This document shows, in pieces, positions 1 through 5,254 of a stretch of DNA of 6,061 bases (positions within the stretch are counted from its first letter, which is position 1; every line of letters starts with the position of its first letter). The position numbers and the translations under genes are program-made. Origin of the DNA: Bacteroidales bacterium (GTDB taxonomy: Bacteria > Bacteroidota > Bacteroidia > Bacteroidales > P3); NCBI GenBank assembly GCA_031286005.1, contig JAITVC010000193.1, positions 1-6,061 of the forward strand, in the 5' to 3' direction. The notes beneath the pieces were generated by a model. The model did no database searches and was not told where the DNA came from. It saw nothing but the letters and a program-made list of their open reading frames with translations.

Positions 1-63
1 TCCGATCTCGCAGAAAGGAGGTTGTCAAGGGCACTGATTGAATGTATCGTTTCGATAGTTTAG
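1..63 (+). CDS. Possible 3' end of an upstream gene (partial)
   Basis: Frame 1 is open from the window edge to a TAG at 61-63 and would give the short tail SDLAERRLSRALIECIVSIV, an amphipathic helical stretch with no recognisable family. The other two plus frames also stay open for about 35 bases before a stop, so openness alone proves little in so short a stretch. If it is real, the gene ends 61 nt before the secreted peptide gene and could belong to the same transcript. The product cannot be named. Confidence 0.22.
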   Translation, partial: SDLAERRLSRALIECIVSIV

Positions 64-124
64 AACTAAAAACTAACAGACTTAAAAACAGGGATTAAAA
101 ATTAACAATTAAAACCAAAATGTT
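64..124 (+). promoter_or_regulatory. A-rich leader before the peptide gene
   Basis: This AT-rich stretch, dominated by AACTAA, TTAAAAA and ATTAAAA words, leads up to the ATG at 125. It has no Shine-Dalgarno-like purine block near the start codon, which is normal in Bacteroidota, where A-rich leaders support initiation. No good TAnnTTTG box is visible: the nearest match, TAGTTTAG at 56-63, has one mismatch and no clear -33 partner. The promoter of the three-gene module may therefore lie upstream of the window. An ATG at 120 opens a two-codon reading frame (ATG TTA TGA) whose stop overlaps the real start. Confidence 0.4.
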
Positions 125-502
125 ATGAAAACAATTAAAACTTTAGCTTTGGTGGCGATAGCTGCTTTTGCTTTGACTACGTTAACAAGTTCTGAAAGCT
201 GCCCAGCGGTGGATCCGCTTGATCACACAGTGATTCTTCCTAACCCTCATGATGACTGTAGCTTTTTTATGTGCAGCAATGGGGTGCCTATCCTTCAAAA
301 ATGCCCGGCAGGAATGAGGTTTAACTGGGATTTACTACTTTGCGATTGGTCGCAATTTGGATGCAGCGACAAAGGAAGCCGTGTGTCGTATGCCGGTGAC
401 TGCTGGAAGAATGGAGTCTTAGTTGGAATTAGTATTGTGTGTGAACCTCATGCGGGGGGATCAAGTTGTATAGCTCGTTCATGTCCTCCAGGAAGCAATT
501 AA
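125..502 (+). CDS. Secreted cysteine-rich protein with CBM14/peritrophin-A-like domain
   Basis: A 125-aa exported protein. Residues 1-24 form a Sec signal peptide (MKT-IKT followed by a hydrophobic, Ala-rich core). There is no lipobox before the first cysteine, so it should be released to the periplasm or beyond. Residues 26-80 carry six cysteines (26, 45, 50, 60, 73, 80). The words NPHDDCSFFMCSNG and CPAGMRFN, then CDW, match the chitin-binding peritrophin-A (CBM14) pattern; the gap between cysteines 2 and 3 is one residue shorter than usual. CBM14 domains hold three disulfides and bind chitin or GlcNAc polymers through aromatic residues. Residues 81-125 add four cysteines (93, 106, 115, 120) in a Gly-rich tail of no known family, giving ten, an even number. 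It leads the module with the propeller lipoprotein and the thioredoxin-like protein, the place where NVEALA-type peptides sit in other Bacteroidales. Binding to chitin is inferred, not shown. Confidence 0.85.
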   Translation: MKTIKTLALVAIAAFALTTLTSSESCPAVDPLDHTVILPNPHDDCSFFMCSNGVPILQKCPAGMRFNWDLLLCDWSQFGCSDKGSRVSYAGDCWKNGVLVGISIVCEPHAGGSSCIARSCPPGSN

Positions 503-519
503 CCAAATCATTAAAAATC

Positions 520-1617
520 ATGAGAACATTAAATTTAATATTTATCCTTGTTCTTATTCAATTGGTCTCTTGTTCAACGACAAGAGGCCAGTTGGATGGA
601 ACTGTTGTTAAGATGGCAGATATACCTCAGAAAAACATTGTAATGGACGATGTATTCTGCGATTTTGAATATGTTTCTTTGGAAACAACTGAACAGAGTC
701 TGTTTGGAGATGTCAACAAACTCATCGTTCACGATCAAACCTATTTTATTCTTGACTATTTCACAAAAAAACTATACGTATTTCGTGAAGACGGTTCATT
801 CAGCCATACCATCGGAAAAGTAGGAGAAGGCCCTGGTGAATACACGCATCTAAATGATTTTGTTATTGATGAAAAGAAACAGCAGATTGTTATATTAAGT
901 CATCCATCAGTAATTTACCGGTATGATATGGCTGGTAATTTTATTGCGAAAAAGATGCTGGATATTGATCCTATATGGAAAATATGCAATTATGATGAGG
1001 GGTTTATAGGTTCCAATAATCAACAAAGTTTTGCCCAAGGGCAAGACTCTTTATTGTATTTTTTTGATGAAGATTTTAATGTGAAAAATGCTATGGGGAC
1101 ATCGTTTCCGAATAGTGCTATGCCGCCTTTTGTTAATTGGCCTTTTCTTAAAGGCAAAGAAAATATCGCTTATTTTGATGCTTTATTTTCAAAACTCTAT
1201 TTTCCCAAAGTTGATGGTATGGACGATTCCAAGTCGATACAGTTTATCTTGCCAAAACCAATTCCGGAGGAACTATTCTCTGACGGGCAAAAAATGATGG
1301 ATAACCAAAACGATTATAGTTTTTTTCTATCTGCGTATTTATCTGATAGTATTTTGTGGACACGTTTTGCTGATCAAGGGAAGCAGTATGTTTTTCTGAA
1401 AGACTTCAAAAGTGATAAGCAAATTTTGTCATGGTCTGAAAAATGGTGGCCTGAAATACTTTATGAATCGGATGGTTATTTCTATACCGCAATAAATGAT
1501 GAATGGATATTGGAAAATATAATTATTCCTTCAGCAAAACAGCTCAATAAATATCCCATAGGAGTCGATAGTAACCCGGTTATATTAAGATTTAAACCAA
1601 AACCCTTACCGGAATGA
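520..1617 (+). CDS. 6-bladed beta-propeller lipoprotein
   Basis: A 365-aa lipoprotein. The start at 520 gives MRTLNLIFILVLIQLVSC, a lipoprotein signal peptide with lipobox LVS-C at Cys18. The frame stays open back to 466, but that start would overlap the upstream gene and bury the signal peptide. After a short linker, the body shows repeated beta-rich segments typical of NHL/TolB-like propellers. Its marker is GEGPGEY at residues 102-108 after the VFREDGSF strand, a signature of the Bacteroidota '6-bladed beta-propeller' (DUF5128-type) lipoproteins. The family's molecular function is unknown; members are thought to be anchored in the outer membrane or periplasm and often sit next to small secreted peptides. 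It starts 17 nt after the peptide gene, and its TGA overlaps the ATG of the thioredoxin-like gene (ATGA), so the three are probably co-transcribed and the last two translationally coupled. Codon use is AT-rich like both neighbours. The family call is solid; the role is not known. Confidence 0.88.
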   Translation: MRTLNLIFILVLIQLVSCSTTRGQLDGTVVKMADIPQKNIVMDDVFCDFEYVSLETTEQSLFGDVNKLIVHDQTYFILDYFTKKLYVFREDGSFSHTIGKVGEGPGEYTHLNDFVIDEKKQQIVILSHPSVIYRYDMAGNFIAKKMLDIDPIWKICNYDEGFIGSNNQQSFAQGQDSLLYFFDEDFNVKNAMGTSFPNSAMPPFVNWPFLKGKENIAYFDALFSKLYFPKVDGMDDSKSIQFILPKPIPEELFSDGQKMMDNQNDYSFFLSAYLSDSILWTRFADQGKQYVFLKDFKSDKQILSWSEKWWPEILYESDGYFYTAINDEWILENIIIPSAKQLNKYPIGVDSNPVILRFKPKPLPE

Positions 1618-2108
1618 AAAAATGGTTGATAATAACATGCTGTATCATTGTTGTCTTAGCATTTATCTCTGTACTATTTATAGAGAGAAAGAAGGCTGTT
1701 GAAAGTGATGATGGATATAATGTTCCCAATTACAAGGTTCAAGATGTGTCAACACGTGAAGAAAAAAATCTGTTCGATTTATTAGATGATTCTCCAAAAG
1801 TCTTAATCAGATTGATCAATTCGGGATGTACGCCGTGTCATGTAGAACAAGCTAAATTATTAAAAGAACTATCAGATACAGAGAATTTAATAGTTTTAGT
1901 AAATTCTATAAATTTAAGACCAATACGGATATTTCTGCGAGAAAATAATATTCGTATGCCTATTTATTGTTTGAAAGAAACCGATGTTCTTTTACCAAAT
2001 GACGATCAGACCAAATTGCTTATATTGCATGTTGATGAAAATGGAACAATATTGACGATTCAGTATGCGGAACCTCCGTTCAATAGAAATTTAGTTGCTG
2101 TTGTTTAA
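1614..2108 (+). CDS. Membrane-anchored thioredoxin-like protein (CTPC)
   Basis: A 164-aa protein with one N-terminal membrane segment (about residues 4-22, with Cys9-Cys10 inside it) followed by a periplasmic domain. The VLIRLINSGCTPCHVEQAKL segment at 63-82 is a thioredoxin/TlpA active site with a CxxC pair at Cys72 and Cys75 at the head of a helix. The later strand LLILHVDENGTIL (135-147) matches the strand-turn-strand that closes the fold. The position that normally holds the cis-proline before this strand appears to be Thr-Lys (133-134), so the active-site loop is atypical. The protein is short for a TlpA/AhpC-type domain. The start ATG overlaps the stop of the propeller gene. Placed after a ten-cysteine exported peptide, it is a natural candidate for forming, reducing or isomerising that peptide's disulfides; this is inference. 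A structural, redox-inactive role is possible given the missing proline. Confidence 0.82.
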   Translation: MKKWLIITCCIIVVLAFISVLFIERKKAVESDDGYNVPNYKVQDVSTREEKNLFDLLDDSPKVLIRLINSGCTPCHVEQAKLLKELSDTENLIVLVNSINLRPIRIFLRENNIRMPIYCLKETDVLLPNDDQTKLLILHVDENGTILTIQYAEPPFNRNLVAVV

Positions 2109-2113
2109 ATGTA

Positions 2114-2151
2114 CCCCGCAGTGTTGAGCCAATATTCAGGGAGTTTTTTTT
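2114..2151 (+). terminator. Intrinsic terminator of the peptide-propeller-thioredoxin module
   Basis: Five bases after the thioredoxin-like stop codon an imperfect hairpin forms. CCC (2114-2116) pairs with GGG (2139-2141); after a small internal loop, AGTGTTG (2120-2126) pairs with CAATATT (2130-2136) with two G-T wobbles and an AGC loop. A run of eight Ts (2144-2151) follows two bases later. Position and T-tract fit Rho-independent termination. The stem is imperfect, so strength is uncertain. Confidence 0.6.
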
Positions 2152-2158
2152 GCCGATT

Positions 2159-2186
2159 TGTTAAAAAGTGTTAAAATACGTTAACA
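2159..2186 (+). promoter_or_regulatory. Three GTTAA boxes phased at 10 bp
   Basis: GTTAA occurs at 2160-2164, 2170-2174 and 2180-2184, exactly one helical turn apart. The first two sit in the longer word TGTTAAAA, and the third in the palindrome GTTAAC. They end 26 bp upstream of the TATCTTTG box and so overlap or flank the -33 region. This fits a regulator binding one face of the DNA, or A-tract bending. No specific regulator can be named. Confidence 0.4.
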
Positions 2187-2212
2187 TTTCAAGTTTTCTC
2201 GAAAAGAAATCT

Positions 2213-2220
2213 TATCTTTG
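2213..2220 (+). promoter_or_regulatory. Promoter -7 box TATCTTTG for the 157-aa gene
   Basis: TATCTTTG matches the Bacteroidota primary-sigma -7 consensus TAnnTTTG exactly. The best -33 candidate is TTTC at 2187-2190, which is imperfect and at slightly long spacing. Transcription would start near 2225-2228, leaving an extremely A-rich leader of about 25 nt before the ATG at 2252. The same ten bases, TATCTTTGCA, recur upstream of the glycosidase gene. Confidence 0.72.
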
Positions 2221-2251
2221 CAGGGAAATTATAAAAAAAAACAAAAAAATT

Positions 2252-2725
2252 ATGAACAAACACAACAAAGCCATCCCCGCCGAAGTGTTGGGCGAGGCAC
2301 AAAAACGAATTAATGAGGCTGCTGAAGCATTGGCGCCTTACATCATTAATATGTCGGCGGAAGAGCGTCGGACTCAACTGAAACTTGGCGATAAGTCGCT
2401 GGCTTTCGCCGAAAAGGCATTTGAGTATGCAGAGTCTAACCCCGCCTTTGCGCCGTCGTATTTAGACATGGATGAGTATGGCGTTGATATGAAAGACACC
2501 ACCGCCATGCGGGTGTTGCTCATCACGTTAGAGCAATTGCAGCAAGGCGTGGCCGACACGATGATGGCAGCCGGTGGCGATGCCTACAATCATTCGCTGG
2601 TTTACTACAATGCCGTAAAACAAGCCGCCGACCAGAACGTTCCCGGCGCAAAAGCCATTCACAACGAACTGCGTGAACGATTCCCCACCTTGCGCCGTCC
2701 GAAAAAGCCGGTTGTTGCACAATAA
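2252..2725 (+). CDS. Conserved-looking cytosolic helical protein of unknown function
   Basis: A 157-aa protein with no signal peptide, no membrane segment and no cysteine, predicted almost wholly alpha-helical. The start at 2252 (MNKHNKAIPAEVL) is chosen because the TATCTTTG promoter lies at 2213-2220, so the open frame reaching back to 2168 would begin upstream of its own transcript. Visible blocks are an N-terminal helix rich in Ala and Glu (11-29), KLGDKSLAFAEKAFEYAE (44-61), a central PSYLDMDEYGVDM (68-80), a long helix about 84-107, VYYNAVKQAADQNVPGAKAI (117-136), and a basic C-terminal tail RRPKKP. I recall similar small proteins of unknown function in Bacteroidota but can assign no named family. 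It has its own promoter and a strong terminator, so it is probably monocistronic. It is GC-richer than the upstream module and similar to the glycosidase gene. Confidence 0.85.
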   Translation: MNKHNKAIPAEVLGEAQKRINEAAEALAPYIINMSAEERRTQLKLGDKSLAFAEKAFEYAESNPAFAPSYLDMDEYGVDMKDTTAMRVLLITLEQLQQGVADTMMAAGGDAYNHSLVYYNAVKQAADQNVPGAKAIHNELRERFPTLRRPKKPVVAQ

Positions 2726-2746
2726 AGGTACAAAAATTCACTAATG

Positions 2747-2789
2747 AAGAAGGATTTTTATGACAAAACCATAAAAATCCTTCTTTTTT
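2747..2789 (+). terminator. Strong intrinsic terminator
   Basis: A perfect 16-bp inverted repeat: AAGAAGGATTTTTATG (2747-2762) pairs with CATAAAAATCCTTCTT (2770-2785) around the 7-nt loop ACAAAAC. Ts continue to 2789. It lies 21 nt after the stop of the 157-aa gene and should end that transcript. The left arm begins with an ATG that opens a spurious 64-codon frame through the following repeats. Its right arm runs into the first degenerate copy of the 21-bp array. Confidence 0.85.
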
Positions 2790-2798
2790 ATATCAACG

Positions 2799-3008
2799 AT
2801 GCCCTTTTTTTGTTCCTCGATGCAGCTTTTTCTGACAAAATTGCTCTTCTTTTGTGCTACGATGCCCTTTTTTCTGACAAAATGTCAGTCTCTTTGTACA
2901 AAAATGCCCCTTTTACTGACAAAATTGCCCTTATTTAGTGCAAAAATGCTCTTTTTACTGACAAATTTGCTGTTCTGAACAGCAAATTTCTGCCAAAGAG
3001 GTGCAAAT
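2799..3008 (+). repeat. Tandem 21-bp repeat array (42-bp higher-order unit)
   Basis: Ten contiguous 21-bp units start at 2799, 2820, 2841, 2862, 2883, 2904, 2925, 2946, 2967 and 2988; weaker copies may precede (about 2778) and follow (3009). Two forms alternate. Type A (2820, 2862, 2904, 2946) begins ATGC, has a C/T-rich middle, and ends CTGACAAAA or CTGACAAAT. Type B (2841, 2883, 2925, 2967) mostly begins TTGC; the clearest copies contain GTGC near the end, giving a TTGC...GCAA inverted repeat in the copies at 2925 and 2967. The period is therefore exactly 42 bp for the A-B pair, close to four helical turns. Identity is highest in the A units and decays toward both ends. The array fills the gap between the terminator and the glycosidase promoter. 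No gene, RNA or mobile-element signature is visible in it. Its function is unknown; repeated protein-binding sites are one possibility. Confidence 0.8.
2963..2989. promoter_or_regulatory. Perfect 27-bp palindrome, candidate operator
   Basis: AAATTTGCTGTTC (2963-2975) and GAACAGCAAATTT (2977-2989) are perfect 13-bp inverted repeats around a single T. The palindrome is centred about 60 bp upstream of the TATCTTTG box of the glycosidase gene and lies within the array, where a type B repeat has become, or originally was, fully symmetric. The odd-length symmetric site with a one-base centre fits a dimeric transcription factor. A hairpin with loop TTCTGAA is also possible, but no T-tract follows, so it is a poor terminator. 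The regulator is not identified. Confidence 0.55.
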
Positions 3009-3035
3009 TGCTACTTCGGAAAAGGTTTTTTTTTG

Positions 3036-3043
3036 TATCTTTG
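3036..3043 (+). promoter_or_regulatory. Promoter -7 box TATCTTTG for the GH89 gene
   Basis: TATCTTTG is an exact match to TAnnTTTG and lies 30 nt before the ATG at 3074, almost the same spacing as in the 157-aa gene. Just upstream is a run of nine Ts. A -33 TTTG is not clearly present; TTCG at 3015-3018 is closest but badly spaced, so this promoter may need an activator. The box decides the start: a frame open from 3008 would begin upstream of the transcript. Confidence 0.72.
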
Positions 3044-3073
3044 CACGTTCTAATCTATAAATACATATCTGAA

Positions 3074-5254
3074 ATGAAAAAAACAGTCTCCCTTGTCTAT
3101 GTAATGATGCTCGTGTTCGGTGCAGTCAACAACATGTATTCAACGCCCGTAGATGATTTTCTAAATCGCATTGGCGGCGAAGGAACGGCACAACGCTTTA
3201 TCACGGAAGTGAAACCAACCGGCGACGGACAGGATTATTTTACCATCACTTCCGAAAACGGGAAACCTAAAATTATCGGCAATTCTTATCTTTCGATAAC
3301 AACGGGCATTGGCTGGTATCTGAAATATCATGCGGGCGTATCTTTGAGTTGGAACAATTTGACAACGGATTTGACGAAGATAGAGCTGCCCGTGCATCCG
3401 GAGCCTGTAATGCCTATAACCTGTAGTACCAATCTCAACTATCGCTATTATCTCAATTATTGCACGTATTCGTATTCGATGGCGTTTTGGGATTGGGAAC
3501 GCTGGCAAAAAGAAATCGACTGGATGGCCTTGCATGGTGTTAATATGCCGTTGGCTTTAATCGGCACAGAGGTGGTTTGGTATAATATTTTGACCAAACA
3601 TCTGGGCTATACCAAAGACGAGGCTAATGCGTTTGTGGCCGGTCCGGCCTATCAGGCGTGGTTCTTGATGAATAACTTGGAAGGTTGGGGCGGTGCCAAT
3701 CCCGACAGTTGGTACAAACGACAAGAAAATTTGCAGAAAAACATTTTGTCCCGTATGCACGAATTGGGCATGAAGCCCGTTTTGGCGGGCTATTCCGGCA
3801 TGGTTCCTCATGATATTGGAAGCAAAAAAGGCTGGTCGATAACATCGTCTAATAAATGGTGCAATTTCACGCGTCCGGAATTTCTGCGTACCACTGAGCC
3901 GCAGTTCAACGAGATAGCGAAGTTGTATTACGATGAAATGAAAGATCTGTACGGCGTTTCAGAGTATTACAGCATGGATTTATTTCACGAGGGCGGAGTT
4001 CCGGCGGGCACGGATGTTGGCCAAGCCCACAAGGATATTTACACGGCGATGAAAACTTACAGCGGAGCCGCCAATCCCAAATGGCTGATTCAGGCATGGG
4101 GCGCTAATCCACGTCAGCAAGGGCTTGATGCTTTGGATTCGAGCCAACTTATCGTTCTTGACCTCTTTTCGGATGGCAAACGCCGTTGGGAAAACAGTTA
4201 TAAACGCACCGACGGGATGCCTCACAAATTTATGTTTTGCATGTTGCACAATTTTGGCGGACGCTCTGGCTTGCATGGCCGTATGGCGAAAACGATTGAT
4301 GAGTTTTATAGAGCCAAGGAACAATATCCTAACACGCTGCTGGGCGTTGGCGCAACGATGGAAGCCATCGAAAACAATCCGGTTGTTTACGAATTGCTGT
4401 ATGAATTGCCTTGGCGCCCCAATAAATTCGAGGCTTCCGAATGGGTAACAGCCTATTCAGCCGCACGCTATGGCGGCTCAGAAATCAATAAATCGGCAGC
4501 TCAAGCGTGGGCCTTGCTCAATGGCAGTATCTACAACTGCTTGGATTTGCAGGAAGGCACTACCGAGTCGGTGCTTTGCGCCCGTCCGGCGTTGGCCGTT
4601 AATCGCGTTTCCACATGGGGAACGACTAAAATTTATTGGAATACGCAAGATGTTCGGGATGCTGCGGCGTTGTTGCTTTCGCAGCACAACACGTTGAGCG
4701 GTGTTAATTATGATTATGATGTGGTGGATGTGGTGCGACAAACGTTGGCTGATTATGCCCATCAACTGCTGGATAGCATCAAAAGCGCTCATGAAAACAA
4801 TCTTATCCAACAGCGCAATGCGCATATTGATACCTTTATGAATGTGCTGTTAGATCAAGACCGTTTGCTCAATACAATTCCCGATTTTATGGTTGGCACA
4901 TGGATTGCCGGCGCAAGAAAAATGGGCAACACCGATACCGAAAAGAATCTGTACGAAAAGAATGCTCGTATGCTAATCACCACGTGGGGTGACCGGCAGC
5001 AAGCCAATGGCGGCGGACTGCACGATTATTCCTACCGTGAATGGGGCGGCCTCATGAAAGATTATTACTATCCTCGCTGGAAACTCTTCTTCGACCGTTT
5101 AAAAGCCAACGCCCCTACTCCATCTGCCGATGATTTTTTCGACATGGAATGGGCTTGGGCGATGACTAATTCGGCAATTAAAACCTATCCTACTGCTCCG
5201 CAGGAAAACCCGGTGGTAGTGGCTAAGGAGGTGTTTGAGAAATATTTTCCTTAA
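3074..5254 (+). CDS. Alpha-N-acetylglucosaminidase, GH89 (NAGLU family)
   Basis: A 726-aa exported glycosidase, about the length of human NAGLU. The family cleaves terminal alpha-linked GlcNAc, e.g. from heparan sulfate or GlcNAc-alpha-1,4-Gal caps of gastric-type mucin. Residues 1 to about 23 are a Sec signal peptide without a clear lipobox. Next come the NAGLU N-terminal domain (about 25-110), a TIM-barrel domain (about 120-450) and a helical C-terminal domain (about 455-726). Family landmarks include YRYYLNYCTYSYSMAFWDWE (123-142), DWMALHGVNMPLAL (149-162), NLEGWGG (201-207) and HNFGGRSGLHG (392-402). By alignment from memory to human E316 and E446, the acid/base is Glu306 in MDLFHE and the nucleophile Glu430 in TMEAIENNP. 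Residue 431 is Ala where I expect Gly. The gene has its own promoter and a palindrome-bearing upstream region, with no SusC/SusD pair in the window. Its stop overlaps the convergent aminotransferase stop by 4 nt. The family is secure; the natural substrate is not. Confidence 0.95.
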   Translation: MKKTVSLVYVMMLVFGAVNNMYSTPVDDFLNRIGGEGTAQRFITEVKPTGDGQDYFTITSENGKPKIIGNSYLSITTGIGWYLKYHAGVSLSWNNLTTDLTKIELPVHPEPVMPITCSTNLNYRYYLNYCTYSYSMAFWDWERWQKEIDWMALHGVNMPLALIGTEVVWYNILTKHLGYTKDEANAFVAGPAYQAWFLMNNLEGWGGANPDSWYKRQENLQKNILSRMHELGMKPVLAGYSGMVPHDIGSKKGWSITSSNKWCNFTRPEFLRTTEPQFNEIAKLYYDEMKDLYGVSEYYSMDLFHEGGVPAGTDVGQAHKDIYTAMKTYSGAANPKWLIQAWGANPRQQGLDALDSSQLIVLDLFSDGKRRWENSYKRTDGMPHKFMFCMLHNFGGRSGLHGRMAKTIDEFYRAKEQYPNTLLGVGATMEAIENNPVVYELLYELPWRPNKFEASEWVTAYSAARYGGSEINKSAAQAWALLNGSIYNCLDLQEGTTESVLCARPALAVNRVSTWGTTKIYWNTQDVRDAAALLLSQHNTLSGVNYDYDVVDVVRQTLADYAHQLLDSIKSAHENNLIQQRNAHIDTFMNVLLDQDRLLNTIPDFMVGTWIAGARKMGNTDTEKNLYEKNARMLITTWGDRQQANGGGLHDYSYREWGGLMKDYYYPRWKLFFDRLKANAPTPSADDFFDMEWAWAMTNSAIKTYPTAPQENPVVVAKEVFEKYFP

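Noticed and set aside
466..519. Earlier start for the propeller lipoprotein at 466
   Set aside because: It would overlap the end of the peptide gene and place 18 polar residues before an otherwise perfect lipoprotein signal peptide starting at 520.
2168..2251. Earlier GTG start for the 157-aa protein
   Set aside because: The extension covers the promoter box at 2213-2220 and the A-rich leader, and translates to Lys/Asn/Ile-rich sequence unlike the rest of the protein.
2874..2888. Small hairpin CTGACA/TGTCAG within the array
   Set aside because: Only six base pairs, formed by the junction of a type A unit with a diverged type B unit and not repeated at other junctions.
2744..2938. A 64-codon plus-strand frame beginning MKKDFYDK
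   Set aside because: It starts inside the left arm of the terminator and runs through the 21-bp repeats, whose period is a multiple of three and so keeps the frame open. The product is only a low-complexity translation of the repeat (FSDKIALL-like words) and has no promoter.
2799..3008. CRISPR array or plasmid iteron origin
   Set aside because: The units are contiguous and degenerate with no unique spacers, so this is not CRISPR. Unit length would suit iterons, but no replication-initiator gene is in the window, and the neighbours are ordinary metabolic genes.
3008..3073. Earlier start for the GH89 protein (22 extra residues from 3008)
   Set aside because: The TATCTTTG promoter at 3036-3043 lies inside this extension, and the start at 3074 gives a proper signal peptide at the N-terminus.
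4125..4448. Plus-strand frame of 107 codons inside the GH89 gene, and similar frames on both strands across 3161-5347 and 5410-5909
   Set aside because: These are shadow frames of the GH89 and aminotransferase genes. They have no family features, promoter or leader, and are rich in Cys, Arg and Pro from out-of-frame reading.
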